Under the pieces are notes generated by a model, which was not told the origin of the DNA, did not search any database, and was given only the letters and a program-made list of their open reading frames with translations. A DNA stretch of 64,000 bases, taken from the NCBI GenBank assembly GCA_948470475.1, contig OX419338.1, positions 30,203,182 through 30,267,181 on the forward strand, given 5' to 3'. The position numbers and the translations under genes were made by a program. Origin of the DNA: Galaxea fascicularis. Taxonomy: Eukaryota; Cnidaria; Anthozoa; Scleractinia; Euphylliidae. Shown here piece after piece: positions 1 to 11,466 of the stretch. Each line of letters begins with the position of its first letter. The first letter of the stretch is position 1.

Positions 1-2
1 CT

Positions 3-124
3 GAAGAAGTATTGGCGAAGCCTTTTCTCGCTTCACTAAAGAAGACAGATAAGCCATTCCACCAAAACCTGGCCGCAATTATTGTTGACGAGTCTCACAC
101 TGTGGAAACTTGGACCGGTCAAAG
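3..124 (+). CDS. RecQ-like DNA helicase exon, partial
   Basis: The reading frame from base 3 encodes a helicase segment with VDESHTVETWTG, a motif II (Walker B, DE-x-H type) context typical of RecQ-like superfamily 2 helicases. Motif II coordinates magnesium and ATP hydrolysis during DNA unwinding. The similarity stops at a good splice donor (AAAG|GTTTGT at 124/125), after which the frame stays open but stops resembling a helicase. Only this one exon is in the window; the rest would lie to the left. RecQ-like proteins in cnidarian genomes are often multicopy and carried by mobile elements, so a transposon origin is as likely as a host repair gene. Confidence 0.45.
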
Positions 125-905
125 GTTTGTTTTCGCTGGAATATTTCTCTATGATAACAATAAGCACTGGCTGATTTCTAAGAATTCCTTGAGGGTTAGG
201 GCTTCAGAAGTAACACTCGATTTCGTTTACATTTCCAGGTCAAATAAGACAAAGAAAGGGAAAAAAGCAGATGCTTTTCTATTTCGTCCAAAAACGACAT
301 TATTTGACACTCTAAGGCAGAGTGCACTTGAATGTAAAGTATGGAAATTTTCTTTTACTCTAATGTTGAAAATGAATGTTTGTAAACAATGCAAGTGTTA
401 GTTCTACTAGTGCTTTCAGTTAAAATCTGACAACAGAAATTGACCTCAGAAACCGCTGGGATTTCCCTGACCCCTTCCCCGCTGACAGATTTCTGCGCTC
501 CAGGCTTTTCTCGACCTTACCAATCCAATGTGGCGCCTTCAACATACGATCAGAATATTTAGCCCGCGCCCGCCAGAAAATACGCCTGCTATGCAGGCTA
601 TGGTTATCGCGCGTTCGGGTATCAGTCGAATCGGATTTCCAGACGGCAATGTCCTAATCTAGGCGTAAATAATCTAATCTCATTTAGTGATTTACACCAT
701 TTGTATTGAAATTTAATCAGATGTAATTAAACTGTAATGAAGCAAAAGTTTGTAAGTCGTTTATGCTCGATGATATTTCGAAAATGTAAGTTTGCACTTG
801 ATTGAATGGTGGTTGTGGCTGTGCAGCAATACAGTAAAAAATCTATAATCACAATACAGAAGTACTTATAACTAGAGTCCTGGCTCGAGTCCTGGCATTG
901 ATATC
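125..905. other. Non-coding stretch, no gene seen
   Basis: AT-rich sequence downstream of the helicase exon. I see no further helicase exon and no other convincing coding potential. Confidence 0.4.
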
Positions 906-2316
906 AGGGACTTTAAGATTAGAGAGTTTTAGCAATGAGGACGGCAACGACAACGGGAACGCTACAAAAAAATAGGCTTAATGAGCAAAAACAATCGCTC
1001 TGCACGTGCGTTTTACAGTTTTGTACATTTTTTAATTTGCCGTCATCTACAAAACAACAACGTCAAATGACCAAATTTTATGTTTTCTCGAGAACGTGAG
1101 CATATGGCGGCAAAGTTATCTTTCTTTTTCCTTGCTTTAACGCCGTTCAGAGTAATTCAGTTCCTGGAAAGTTTGTAAGCATTTTCCAAGTTAAACAAAT
1201 TTCAATGATTGAGAAAGAGTTACAGAAACGAGAAGGTATATTTTAAAGTGACGTTTTCGTTGCCGTCGCCGTCGTCGCTGCTAAAACTCCCTAATAATTA
1301 ATTCGAGGACGCGGTGGCCTTTAGGACGCGGTGACCGGACAAAAGCCTGGACCTAGAACGGCGTCGTGAAGCACAGGACTAGAGCTTCTGTGAAGCGACG
1401 AAGGATAAATTTCTCAGGTTTGGAACAAAACACGCCATGAGCTCGTTCATGGAAGTTCAGGAAATTCGAAGAGGGAGTTATTGATGACGAAGAATTTACG
1501 GACTTCAGATTTGAAACGAGAGACATGTCACTGTTGCAAGTTGGTGCTTTACAAAATAAATGTCCGATACTCACATGTCGGAATGGTGCAACAGAAAGAC
1601 TTTAATTGTGTTATGCCAGAGCGCTTTTCCTATCCATGCACACTGTCTGATACGATTTTAATTTTTCAATTTTTTGCAAAACTTAAATCGACGTTCCTGT
1701 TGGTGGAACACCCGTTGCATTATTTATTCTGATTCATTGCCAAAAAAACAAAAAAAAAAAAACAAACAAAAATAAGACTAGATTTAATTAGATAGAAAGA
1801 TAGGATTTGTTGACGATTGAAAATAAAAACAACAAACGGATTTAACGTTCAATGTTCTTCATGATTGTATCATGCAGGAATAAAGTAACAACTCGAGAAA
1901 ATAAAATGAAATTTCGCGAAATATTTCAAAGATAATTAGCTGATTCCCTTTGAAGATCTGCTCGAAGCGGCACCGCTATCACTTCAGATTGGCCTTGTTG
2001 ACCTGGTAAGAACAAAACGTTTGAATGATTCAACTTCGATTCTTTTGGCTTCAAAAATGATGCCTTAGAATACCTTCAAAAAGGGAATAAATTTCAAACA
2101 TCAGTCGGCGGAATAATGAAAAACGGCCGTTCTATTTCATAAAATAAAGCTAAATACTCACGTTCTGTGCACAACGTCAAATCCACTCCGTTCGCGTTCT
2201 CGAGAGAACTCGAGACAGGGAGAAAACGCCGCGCGCACACGCCCTTCATCCTAAATTTGTAAATTCACTTGCAGCCGCGTCTCGGAGCCACCGCGTCCTC
2301 GAATCTTAAAGTCCCT
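906..2316. mobile_element. Inverted-repeat DNA element with a MITE nested in its left end
   Basis: A 15-bp sequence AGGGACTTTAAGATT at 906-920 is matched in inverse at 2302-2316. The neighbouring TTCGAGGACGCGGTGG at 1302-1317 is matched in inverse at 2288-2303. On the right these two blocks are contiguous; on the left they are separated by a 373-bp MITE. This reads as one terminal inverted repeat of about 30 bp split by the later insertion. No transposase is visible, so it would be non-autonomous. No clear target duplication was found outside it. Confidence 0.45.
921..1293. repeat. MITE with GTTTTAGC...GACGGCAACG terminal repeats
   Basis: The left end reads TAGAGAGTTTTAGCAATGAG and continues into GACGGCAACGACAACG. 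The right end is its imperfect inverse (CGTTGCCGTCGCCGTCGTCG, then GCTAAAACTCCCTA). TA is present at both junctions. A related diverged copy appears around 61260-61500. Confidence 0.55.
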
Positions 2317-2535
2317 ATTAGTTTATCTGTAAATGCCATATAAATATAAGGAGAGAAATGTGGAGGTCCGCTTTTAGGCTTGCCTAAATATATACATTAC
2401 AATTTCTGCAAGCGTAACACATGACGTGCAAGTTAGAAGACGATTACTTCTCATAATGTTTTCTTAGAAAGGTTTTGAAAAAAAATGCCATCAGAGACAT
2501 TGTTTATATCATTTAGACGTAGTTCTATTGATCAC

Positions 2536-5500
2536 CTTTTCCATGGGTTGTCCCTTCTCCGTAAAGTTATAAAACACCACACCATTGTCACTGTGCTGTA
2601 TCTTGTATCTGGTTACCCACTCGTCGGCATCACTTCTCCCTTGCATGGCCACACCCGTCACGGTCACGTTTGGTCCCAGTATGTCCACTTGCAGCCATTG
2701 ATTGCTATCGTTTACCCCAGCTGACCATCCTCCTGCTAAGCCTGCAGCGTGTTTAACGTTTAGTCGTCCCTGGTGAGTACCATGGAGTGCTGAAGAGGCG
2801 CTAACTTGTCCGTCGGAGATCGCACCACTTTCCATCCCCAGAGCGTCTTGGCATTCTACTCGTGTTAAGAAACCAGAATTAATAGGGCTATGGAACAGAG
2901 TATAACTTAATAGAGTCTTAGTATTGATTTAACAGTCTCCGAAAATCCAAACGAACGGTTAGTAGCAGTGAAACTGTCAAGAAACATGCAGGCAGAACTG
3001 TTGCTTTTCAAGTATCAGCCCTCGGCCCTTTATATATATATTGTTTTAGATAATACTTTGCTCACTTGTGAAGGATTTTAGTAAATCGATGTCTTAGATA
3101 TTTTGCGTGGGAAAAAATGTTGTCAGATTTGATTAAAGTGAAATTGACACTTAAATATAAAAAAAATGTTCATGCCATGGCCATTCCCATTTGAAAGGAA
3201 CTAATTGTTATTGTATACTACATAATGAAAAAATGCAAAAAAGATAATACCGACCTTTGCAGTTATTATTCTCTTCTACAAACCCAGGTGGGCACTTGCA
3301 AACGAAGGATCCAATCGTATTGTTACATTCATAGCCGGGTTTACAACTGTGCGAATGAGGCTGACACTCATTGATATCTGTATATAAATGAAAGTGTGTC
3401 AGGTTTCCTGCGTAATCTCGATCTATTCAAATGCTGGGTGCACGTGAGGTGTTAATTGCTTTGGGGGTTGGTGAGGGAAAGTCATTACTACCCAAAACAC
3501 CGCGTAGTCTCTCGCACTAAACCACGCCCATCTCTATCCCAAGGAATATAACTGAAGAAAAGTAATACAAGATGGACACATAGTTGTTGGCGTTACTTAT
3601 TGGCTTAGTTTTAACCGGCTATAAAATAAAGCGAAAAGACGAACGAAGGTAAATTGCAACAAGAGAAGGACATATTAAACAACCAAACGAAGCAATAACA
3701 CGGCCAGTTTATCGACGGCAATTGTCCCTATAGGAGCCAGTATTTCACTACCTTCACACTGGCCATGATCCCCTGTAGCTGTGTAACCCTCGTGACAAGC
3801 ACATCTGTATCCCTTACTGGTAAACCCGACTTGGCAAACGCTAACATTCCCTGGGCAAGGATCACCGTGGCAAGAATTCTGAAAGGCAAAGAATACAATG
3901 TTTAAGCGAGTGAATTATTAAGATATCACCACCGGTACCGACCATGAGGTAAAACTGACAATTTATTGCTAACATTTTTATTGTAAGCTGTTTTCTTTTT
4001 TACCAGGTTTGCAAGTGCAGCATTTGCGACCCGTACACATGCATATTGAACAATATAGTGAGAACACTGAAGACAAAAAGATGGAGATGAGAAGAGATGG
4101 GGATGAAATAAATAATAATGAATATTTAAGTTAACAAAAATAGGTTAAAATGTGTGTGTGTGTCGGGTGGGAGGATGAGCCTTGATTGTCGTGATAGTCT
4201 CCGTTGAGCGCTCTTAGAAAATGCAGACAACTGTAGTGAAATTATACAACGTTGACTTTTTAGGTGGTTGGTGTCTTTATCCTCTTCGACGTCCATCATG
4301 GCCATCATGATCATCACCATGACCGTGATCATCACCATCATCATCATCATCATCACCACCACCATCGCCATCGCCCTCACCAGCATCGCTATCATCACAA
4401 TCACCATCACCATCTCCTTCTTCTTAAGAGAAATAGACTAGTAAAGAGTGAACGATGTGAAATTTTCAGCAAGGCTGTTATGATCATCGATGTTTTAATT
4501 TAAGCCCCTGGAAAAAAACAAGTGCTATAACAGAAGTAATAAAAGCATCAAAGCATACCTCAACAGCGTAGTGAATGTAATGTTTCTTTTCCCTCAGTAA
4601 GGATTGCGACAGGCTTTCGTCAGTGTGATTGTTTAACTCGCACGTGAGCTGTTTTTCATTGATAGGTCCCACATTGATCGACACGCAGTTAGGTTCCACA
4701 TAACACTTCACGCGACAGCTCGCTTCATCTGGCACTTGCTCAGTTCTTATCACATGCCCTGGTAGTGCTTTGTCTGGAATAGGTTCTTTGAATACAATTG
4801 TGCGCTGGTATGCTGTTGCTATAACTGGGAGAAGACGGAGACACCGCTTGAGCGGCGAGAATTTCACAAGTGTAGAATGGAATTTAAGAGTTCTTACGCT
4901 AACTATTGGCCAGCAGCTTTGTTTCTTTTGTGTCGTGGTTTTAGGACCGCGTTTGGTCTTTTCCTTTTGCGTACAAATTAGGGCTCAAGAAGCACAAATC
5001 TTTTTTTTAGAAAGGTGTTCGAAATTGTTGGATAGATCACATTTTCCTCACAATTTTGTATGGAAAATATCAAAATTGTTTGGGCATAACTACACCACCA
5101 AATATATTTCGATTTCTGTCATCCACCGTGTGTTTATTCTAAACGCTTCCCTCAGAAATTTCAATGAAATAGTAATGTCTCAGGAGCAAGGCTGAGTACA
5201 GGCAACTGTCCTATCTACGGAAATACTTGGTAATAAAGATTAATGGTGGAAGTTTTCCAACAACAGCTTTCAAATCATTGTTAAATTATCCTCTCAGGAA
5301 CTAAGAGTGTGGTAACTGATACCGAAATTGTCCCCTTTTTGCATAAAATTCAACGTGATAAAACTGGTGCCATGACATGTATGTGTAACAAATGTAAATA
5401 CGCTGATATAGGGAAGAAGGAAAGCAAATTTTGTATAGGTAATCACATGATTTCGAGTGCAATTTGAATAAATACGCACGAGTAAATTTTTTCAAAGACC

Positions 5501-7546
5501 AACAAAATTGCACGAGCCTGTTGGGCGAGTGCAATTTGTGGTCTTTGAAAAAATTTTACCAGTGCTTACTTATTCCAAGTTGCACGAGAAAAATCATGTG
5601 ATTACTTATTAATAATACACTTGAAAAAATAGACTACTTATAAAGCCTCAGACCATACATTGACTACTCAGGAACGCGGAAGGCATTTCCCTCGAAAGAG
5701 AAACTCTTTCCCTTGGAGAAGCTTATAAAATATCCGGTGATCTTTGGAGATCACCGGAAGTGTTCGGGTAATCCTCGGAACTCTTCAGAAGTATTCGGGA
5801 TATCTTCGAAAAACCTCGGAAGGTTCCGTACAATCGTCGGATTTCTTCGGAACCTGTCGCACACTCTTCGCGGGTCTGAAATGCTTTGGATGGCCTTCGG
5901 CAGTCTCTTCGTTTTAACTTCAGAAATCTTCATTGTAAATATGCACTGTGTTAAACGTTTCTGCACTGTGTTAACTAAAAATGCACTCTGTTTTAGCCAA
6001 TCAGAAGTGAGAATTTTTTTCAAGTGTATACGTATTATTGCGACAGTAAAAGTACGTTTCGTTTCTGAGTATTGAAATAAAGAAAAGCGCCCGCTAAGAG
6101 CGGTTCAGTGAGTCCAGTTTTGAATGTTGGATTAGGACACGTCCCAGATTATTTTTATCCAAAGCAGATGTTGCCAAGTCATGCCAGGTTCTGACAAATT
6201 TCAGACCTACCCCTGGCGGTCTATATTCTTGAAAAGAAATTCAAGTTACCAGTTCTCCCACTTTTCTTCTCTTGGCATAATTATATTATTCTGATATAAT
6301 CTTTACGTAGTTCAGTGATGACCAATGTGCGTGTTTTTACCTCATAGAAGGGTTCAATTCACATTAAAAAAAACATCAGGTCTTGACATTTCTTTTATTT
6401 GGAATGACATGCGGCCTTCATGCAAATTTGGTAGGTTGTCTTCTAAATAAAATTGAAATAGGAAAGAAAACAAAATTTAAAAATATTACTAGTTGAGAGA
6501 TCGCCTATTTTATTTGGATTTTGAGGGCGGAAAGAGAATTTCCGGAAGTTAATTTCCAGTTTCAAGAAAGCAGCTGGAAAAATAATGTTTGAATCTTAAA
6601 GCAACATCTGTTGTTAGGCAAATATAAGATTATAAGAACCTAGCGAGATTATATGTTGCGGTCGATTTGTTTAAGTTAGTGTAGGATTGATGGCTATGGA
6701 TCTTGCCAAAGTTCTGATTCCCGTTAAGTATGATTCTGTTGTGATCAGTGCTTAAGAGTTGATCTAAGTTTGTGGGACTGAATAAAATATTTCTTTTTTT
6801 GCGTTTCAGAACCGTAAATACCTGTTTTTAACAACATAACTATAGGATAATCTTCCTCACCCATTGTCTTAGGAATCGAAAACTGTGCAAACTAGACTGA
6901 TATTTTTGTTTAAATGCAATGCGCGACCATACAAGTAGGTTGAAAGTAACTTGAAGAAGTGTGTAACAAATCCTGTAAAACTGAGCTAAAGAAGAGCTTC
7001 CGTTGTTTTGTACAGACGTTTGAAAATGCCCTAATGTGCATAATTTCCCTCTCTGCTTTCCGGCAGCCAGCTTTACTCCAATTTCAAACGTTTCTATATT
7101 TTGCTAAATAAAAAATTTGCTAAATTACCGAATGGGATTTTTTGGTAAACGAAATATAAATATTCGAATTATTTTGCAACTGGCCACGTATTCTCGCTTA
7201 TTACTGACAAAGGCTATTTGTAATTTCGTTTTTCGATTTAGATTCAATGGAGCTGCTTTAAAACCCAGTCCAGTGAAGGATTTAAGAGTTTTATTGAAGG
7301 TGATTTAAAAGCGCCTTTAAAAAGACCGATCTAATCCATTCCTTGTATCGGGATTACTAGATGTCAATATGACAATAGCTGCAGATTCAATATGTTTTGC
7401 CTGAACCTTACACGGTCCTGTTATCCATTTGAGGAACGCCGCAAAGGCAATGCATAAAGGTGTGATGGAAACTCACCAGCACACAGCACTGATCCCGGTC
7501 CAAATGAAATCCAGGCAAGGAAAACGAAGCCCTTCAGAGAAACCAT
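2536..7546 (-). CDS. Gene A: secreted PAN-EGF-EGF-discoidin protein, 3' part not found
   Basis: Spliced minus-strand gene. Exons: 7477-7546 (Met start, hydrophobic signal peptide ending near LCAG, donor GTGAGT); 4559-4824 (PAN/apple domain, with [11 protein letters not shown] and CRVKCYVEPNC); 3752-3878 (EGF, NSCHGDPCP); 3255-3377 (Ca-binding EGF, DINECQPHSHSC); 2536-2855 (N-terminal half of an F5/8 type C domain, with WLQVDI and WVTRYKIQ). All junctions follow GT-AG and the phases fit (70, 266, 127, 123, 320 nt). The product should be secreted or extracellular and bind glycans or protein ligands. Gene B continues with a 139-nt exon completing the discoidin domain and a fibrinogen-like exon; neither is found below 2536, where the 906-2316 transposon and a helicase exon lie. 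The gene is truncated or continues outside the window. Confidence 0.75.
4290..4420. repeat. CAT/CAC simple repeat in gene A intron
   Basis: Degenerate ATC/ACC trinucleotide tract between the PAN and EGF exons. The equivalent intron of gene B has a similar tract near 44400-44500, so it predates the gene duplication or recurs at this position. Confidence 0.7.
5439..5605. repeat. Foldback MITE
   Basis: Imperfect palindrome: GTAATCACATGATTT at the left end is inverted at the right, with the inner arms TTTTTTCAAAGACCA and TGGTCTTTGAAAAAA also inverted. It is absent from the duplicate segment near 10930, so it inserted after the duplication or was lost there. Confidence 0.6.
5738..5900. repeat. 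Degenerate TCTTCGGAA minisatellite
   Basis: Repeated short units with the core TTCGG or CTCGGAA at roughly 10 to 25-bp spacing within intron 1 of gene A. Absent from the paralogous segment. Confidence 0.5.
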
Positions 7547-7929
7547 GCTCTTGGTTTCCTACCCGTTCCGTGCGTCTTCCTGTTTTTTGTCAACACACTT
7601 TAGAATTAACTGGTCAAGTTAAATGAATGTGTCATTTTGTTATTCCTTCTGTCTTCCTGTACAGGCAGAGTCTAATTATTCATGCTAATAGAGTATTCAT
7701 CGGCAATGTCGTTTTGTCTATCCTTCCCGTGGCCTTGTTTAAAAACATCTGTTCAGTAATCTCTTTCCAAGAGTATGCTCTCACTAACCTGAACCATCGC
7801 TGCAGTAACTTCCAGCTCTATAATGCGGACATGGCACGAATTTGTATGCAGTTTTGGTAACCGTAAGTGGATCCACAAAATATTTAAAACTTCGCATAAA
7901 AGTTTTATCTGAATATATGTGAAAAGAGT

Positions 7930-8298
7930 TCAGTCATAATTAAGTCAGGAGGGTCGTACAGGGGTATTTGCGTGATACGTGATTAACTGTTTTTATCTTT
8001 CGTGAATCGTGAATTTTATAAATCATTCTTCGTGTTTCGTGACCAAAAGGTTTAGCGTGCCCCGTGAAAAACTTGAATTAATAATCGATATTCGTAATTT
8101 CACTGCTTCCTTTCCACGTGATTTTCATTGACGAGACCTCCCGAAGATGTACGAAGACCTACGACGACAATGAAAACATCAACTGCGACAATTATCCTCC
8201 AAAAAACCGACAGCTTCTTCGCAAACATTTCGTAGATCTTCGTGGACACCCGCAAGACTCGTAACGTAATCGATTGTGCAATTCATGTGCTTCGCACA
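7930..8298. other. Intergenic, CGTGAATCGTG-type degenerate repeat
   Basis: Upstream of gene A's first exon. The part from about 7960 to 8110 has repeated CGTGATTCGTG-like motifs; a short related motif is near 48190. No coding signal seen. Confidence 0.35.
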
Positions 8299-8486
8299 TG
8301 TTGGAGCAGCCACTTCCGGTAACAGCCTCGCTCCAGGCCGGTTTTCTTTCTTTCTTTTTTTGGGGGGGGAAGGGGGGGGGGGTAAATTCCCCCTGCGTGC
8401 GTGCGAAAAGTAGCACGAGTTAAAGCAAAAATAAAAATAAAAAACTGTCTGTTGTGTTTTCAAACTAAGTTTATTTGGTCTAACCA
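8299..8486 (+). repeat. Left LTR of Bel/Pao element
   Basis: Starts TGTTGGAGCAGCC and ends GGTCTAACCA. It contains G-runs near 8361-8383 (8, then 10 to 11 guanines) that the right LTR lacks. Confidence 0.65.
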
Positions 8487-8490
8487 AAAT

Positions 8491-8511
8491 TGGTCCTTTC
8501 GAGCCGGATTC
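8491..8511 (+). other. Primer binding site of the Bel/Pao element
   Basis: TGGTCCTTTCGAGCCGGATT, four bases after the left LTR, reads in inverse as a tRNA 3' end (T-arm through the CCA tail). This is the expected minus-strand priming site. I cannot assign the tRNA species confidently. Confidence 0.6.
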
Positions 8512-8643
8512 AGGAAACCAGCTGCCTGAGGATGAGCGTCAAAAGTACGTGGCACTTGGTGGATGAATGTGTGATATCCTCGCTTCGCCAAAACAGTCCC
8601 GAAGTAAGTCCTGAAGACTCGATAAGTCAAGTTTCAAGCCAGA

Positions 8644-9201
8644 ATGATTCCGTCCTCGTCTAAGAGAAAGCGAGAAGCTAGAATGAAAGCTGCTGTCGCA
8701 AACCTAAAGGCAAAACAGTTAGCCGAACAAGTGGAGCGAGAAAATGAAGTCCGTGAAGAGGAATTCCGTGAAGAAATGGTTCAACGCGAGTTAGAGTTAA
8801 AACTTAAATATTGGAAACGGGAGCTTGAGCTGCTTCGAAAGAAAAGAGAGAGCGAAAAGGCAGTCATTTCAGCCCAGAATGAAGCCCAATTTGCCCAACT
8901 CGAACACAAAATAACAGGGCAAAAGGTTACCGAAAGAAACGCCGAAAAGAATCAAGACGACAAGGTTAGTGAAACAATAACATCTCTGAGACATTGTTTA
9001 GTTCCAAGTCCTAATGTGAATACTGATGCTGAAAGTATGGATAAATTTTCAAACCCACGCACTGTGTTGAACCCTGGAATGACTTCAGAGTATGTTTCCC
9101 AAGAACACAAAACGTCAGATCATACATCTCTGCAATATGACAAACAAGTTGTCGTCTCACATGCAGATACCCCAGTAAATGTAACGGCTGTTTACCGCTA
9201 A
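8644..9201 (+). pseudogene. Gag-like coiled-coil protein of Bel/Pao
   Basis: Open frame of 185 codons rich in Glu, Lys and Arg, with long heptad-like helices over roughly the first 110 residues (for example REEEFREEMVQRELELKLK). Cnidarian Bel/Pao Gag proteins commonly start with such a charged coiled coil. The frame ends well short of a full gag-pol; no zinc knuckle is visible. It lies just downstream of the primer binding site, as gag should. It may still be translated but cannot form a complete Gag. Confidence 0.55.
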
Positions 9202-9249
9202 AGGTCCTAGAGTTTTATGCACCTTTACACGGGCGATCTTTTATCCTCG

Positions 9250-9362
9250 AATCCAAATTCTGATGGAGCTGCCAACTTATCCAAGCAGCTAATTAAACTC
9301 CTAGAAACAGGAGGCTTCAGACTCACAAAGTGGATGGGAGGAATCTTTGAGTCACTTTTGTG
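9250..9362 (+). pseudogene. Bel/Pao reverse transcriptase fragment
   Basis: Translates to a remnant containing LSKQLIKLLETGGFRLTKW, the segment that follows the YVDD region in Pao reverse transcriptases, then a stop. The catalytic part is deleted. Confidence 0.6.
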
Positions 9363-9554
9363 AACCAAGTCAAGAGAGCCATGAAGACTGTCATTAATGA
9401 CCAGGTTATGCCAGAGGAGACTCCATACAGTTCTAGTTTAGACTGAGAGTGTGCTAAATAGCCGCCCGCTAACTTCAGTTAGTGACGACGTGAACGACAA
9501 CTAAGCATTAACACCAAATCACTTTCTGATTGGAAGAGCACCTCGCGCAAGCGC

Positions 9555-9775
9555 TGGCTGATATGTTGTGGCGTCGGTGGCGGAAGGAGTATTTACTTAG
9601 CCTGACTACCCGTTCTAGGTGGAACCGAAGAACAGCGAAATTTACAAGAAGGGGACCTGATCCTCTACACTTTCTCAGGGAGTAATGGCAGAGTGCGTAT
9701 GGCAGAAGTGAAGACTCCAAGTGGAATCTTGACGCGCCCAGCTGCTAAGCTGTGCTTATTGGAGGCGTCTGCTTA
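9555..9775 (+). pseudogene. Bel/Pao Pol C-terminal domain (DUF5641-type) fragment
   Basis: Two frames together show WRRWRKEYLLSL and NLQEGDLILYTF ... RPAAKLCLLEA, the terminal domain that follows integrase in Pao Pol. A frameshift separates the halves, so it is not functional. Confidence 0.6.
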
Positions 9776-9910
9776 ATTAAATGAACGGTAGAGCTCTTAT
9801 GTGGACGCTTAAGGCATCTTTGCTTAGAGACTGCTTATTGTTGATGTTATGCTGAACCTAGGAACTGTTCTCAAAGGAGTTCGTTCTTTGTAAACTCACT
9901 CGGCAGGGAA

Positions 9911-10062
9911 GGATGGAGCGGCCACTTCCGGTAGCAGCCTCGCTTTAAGTTTTTTTTTGGCTTTAAATTTCCCATGAGCGGCCGCACGTTGAGTAGCACG
10001 AGGTCAAGCAAAAAAAAGCATGTCTGTTGTGTTTTTCAGACTAAGTTTATTTGGTCTAACCA
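9911..10062 (+). repeat. Right LTR of Bel/Pao element
   Basis: Shares GCCACTTCCGGTAGCAGCCT and the terminal CTAAGTTTATTTGGTCTAAC with the left LTR. It is shorter, lacking the G-tract. Confidence 0.6.
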
Positions 10063-10744
10063 CTTGCAGTATAATGTGACAGGAGGTCAAAGGCCCTCTG
10101 ATTCGTGCGCAAAACCTCCTTCTGGAATTGCAGGTGGACTCTAAATATGTGTCACAGGGTACGACGCTAGCATCACCGTCCTCTGAAAAGAAACTACGCA
10201 ACTCCGAAGGATCCTCTGGCGAAAAGGAGAAGACACTTGAAGGAGACAATATTTATTGTAGTCTGTTTACTACAAATATGCAGCCAGAAGAATTCACCAT
10301 GTGATAAGATGACTTCACGCAGAGAACTCTGCTTGACAAAAATTGAGGGCGCCACCACTGCTGTTTGAGTAATGGCGGACGTAATTTGCACACTTTCAGG
10401 CAGCCTTTAGAAATGTTTATCTTCATCAGATTAGACGGAGACACATTTTTTTTCCGCGGAAAAAAAATCACCTTTGATTTTTGTTGCAGCAGCACTTTTA
10501 GAGCACAAAAATTTCAATGAAACAATACTGAATGTCTGAAGAGCAAATGTTAGGTATAGAAATTGTAGTCGTTGGCCCACCGTATGGCCTGGACTCTATA
10601 TATGACGTAAGCAGTCAAGTGACGTAAGCAAAGACTCCGTGTGTTCAAGTTCGAGTAGCAAGTCGAGTTTTAAGATTGTACTGTGTGAAGAAATCTTTCA
10701 AATACACAAGGAATACTACAAAAAGAGTGATTTTCCTGTGTAAC
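10063..10744. other. Intergenic, no gene seen
   Basis: Sequence between the Bel/Pao element and the start of the duplicated segment. It contains TGACGTAAGCA repeated at about 10603 and 10621, which could be an LTR or MITE remnant. No supported gene. Confidence 0.3.
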
Positions 10745-11406
10745 ACAAAGATGAGTACAGGTAACTTTCCTACTCACGGAAATGCTTGGTAATAAAGAAG
10801 AAAGGTGCCAATTTTCCTACAACAGCTTCCAAATTAATTTTAAATTATCCTTGCAGCAAATTGCGGTTACTGATAGCGTGATTGTCTCCTTCATGCATGC
10901 GTGACAGAACTGGTGCCATGTCATGTATGTATAGCACATGTATGAAGGGAAACAAACTTTTCAACAGTAAAAGCATGTTACATTTCTGAGTTTTGAAATA
11001 AAGTATTAGCACCCGCTAATAGCGGTTCAGCGAGACCAGTTTTGGATGTTGCATTACGATTGTATGTCCCAGAAAGCAGATGTGTCCAAGTCATGACAGA
11101 TTCTGACAAATTTCAGACCTAACTCGGTGGACTAAATTCTTTCAAATAAATTCAAGTTGCCATTTTTCTCAATTTTCGTCCGCACGGCATATCATTCTGA
11201 CACGAAGAAGGCGTAGTCTGGTTTTACTGATCGAAGGGGTCAATGCATTTATTTGAAAAAAAAAAACATCAGAAGGTTTTGACATTTAGTTTAATTGGAA
11301 TAACATGTGGCCTTCATGCAAATTTGATCTATTTTCTTGTAGCTAAAATTGTAATAGCTAAAAAAACTTAGTTTAGATAGATTACTTGCCGGGATATTGC
11401 CTAGTT

Positions 11407-11412
11407 TATGTG
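11407..11412. repeat. Left target site duplication TATGTG
   Basis: Perfect 6-bp direct repeat with 23335-23340. Six bp is the size Polintons make. Confidence 0.9.
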
Positions 11413-11466
11413 AGTAGTATAGAAAGGCCGGTTCTGCAACAGGGATACAGGGACACAGTGACGTCA

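Larger units (their letters stand above)
5190..7920. repeat. Segmental duplication, copy 1 (first exon and intron 1 of gene A)
   Basis: This segment is closely similar to 10745-11412 joined to 23335-26100. Shared landmarks include the CTGAGTACAGG or TGAGTACAGG start, the GCGGTTCAG block (about 6105 and 11022), the GGAAGCAGCTG-like block (about 6570 and 23390), the signal-peptide exon and the upstream CATGCTAATAGAGTATTC. Copy 1 lacks the Polinton-like element, so it preserves the empty insertion site at about 6511-6516. Confidence 0.8.
8299..10062 (+). mobile_element. Bel/Pao LTR retrotransposon, internally deleted
   Basis: Two direct repeats (8299-8486 and 9911-10062) act as LTRs; the left one starts TG and ends CA. 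A tRNA-like primer binding site follows the left LTR. Between them lie, in order, a coiled-coil Gag-like frame, a short reverse-transcriptase fragment (QLIKLLETGGFRLTKW) and the C-terminal Pol tail (WRRWRKEYL, then NLQEGDLILY and RPAAKLCLLEA), all in Pao order. Protease, most of RT, RNase H and integrase are missing, so it is a deletion derivative that could move only in trans, if at all. The LTRs have diverged by substitutions and indels, suggesting age. Confidence 0.75.

Noticed and set aside
4264..4503. Histidine-rich frame
   Set aside because: Translation of a CAT/CAC simple repeat in an intron of gene A.
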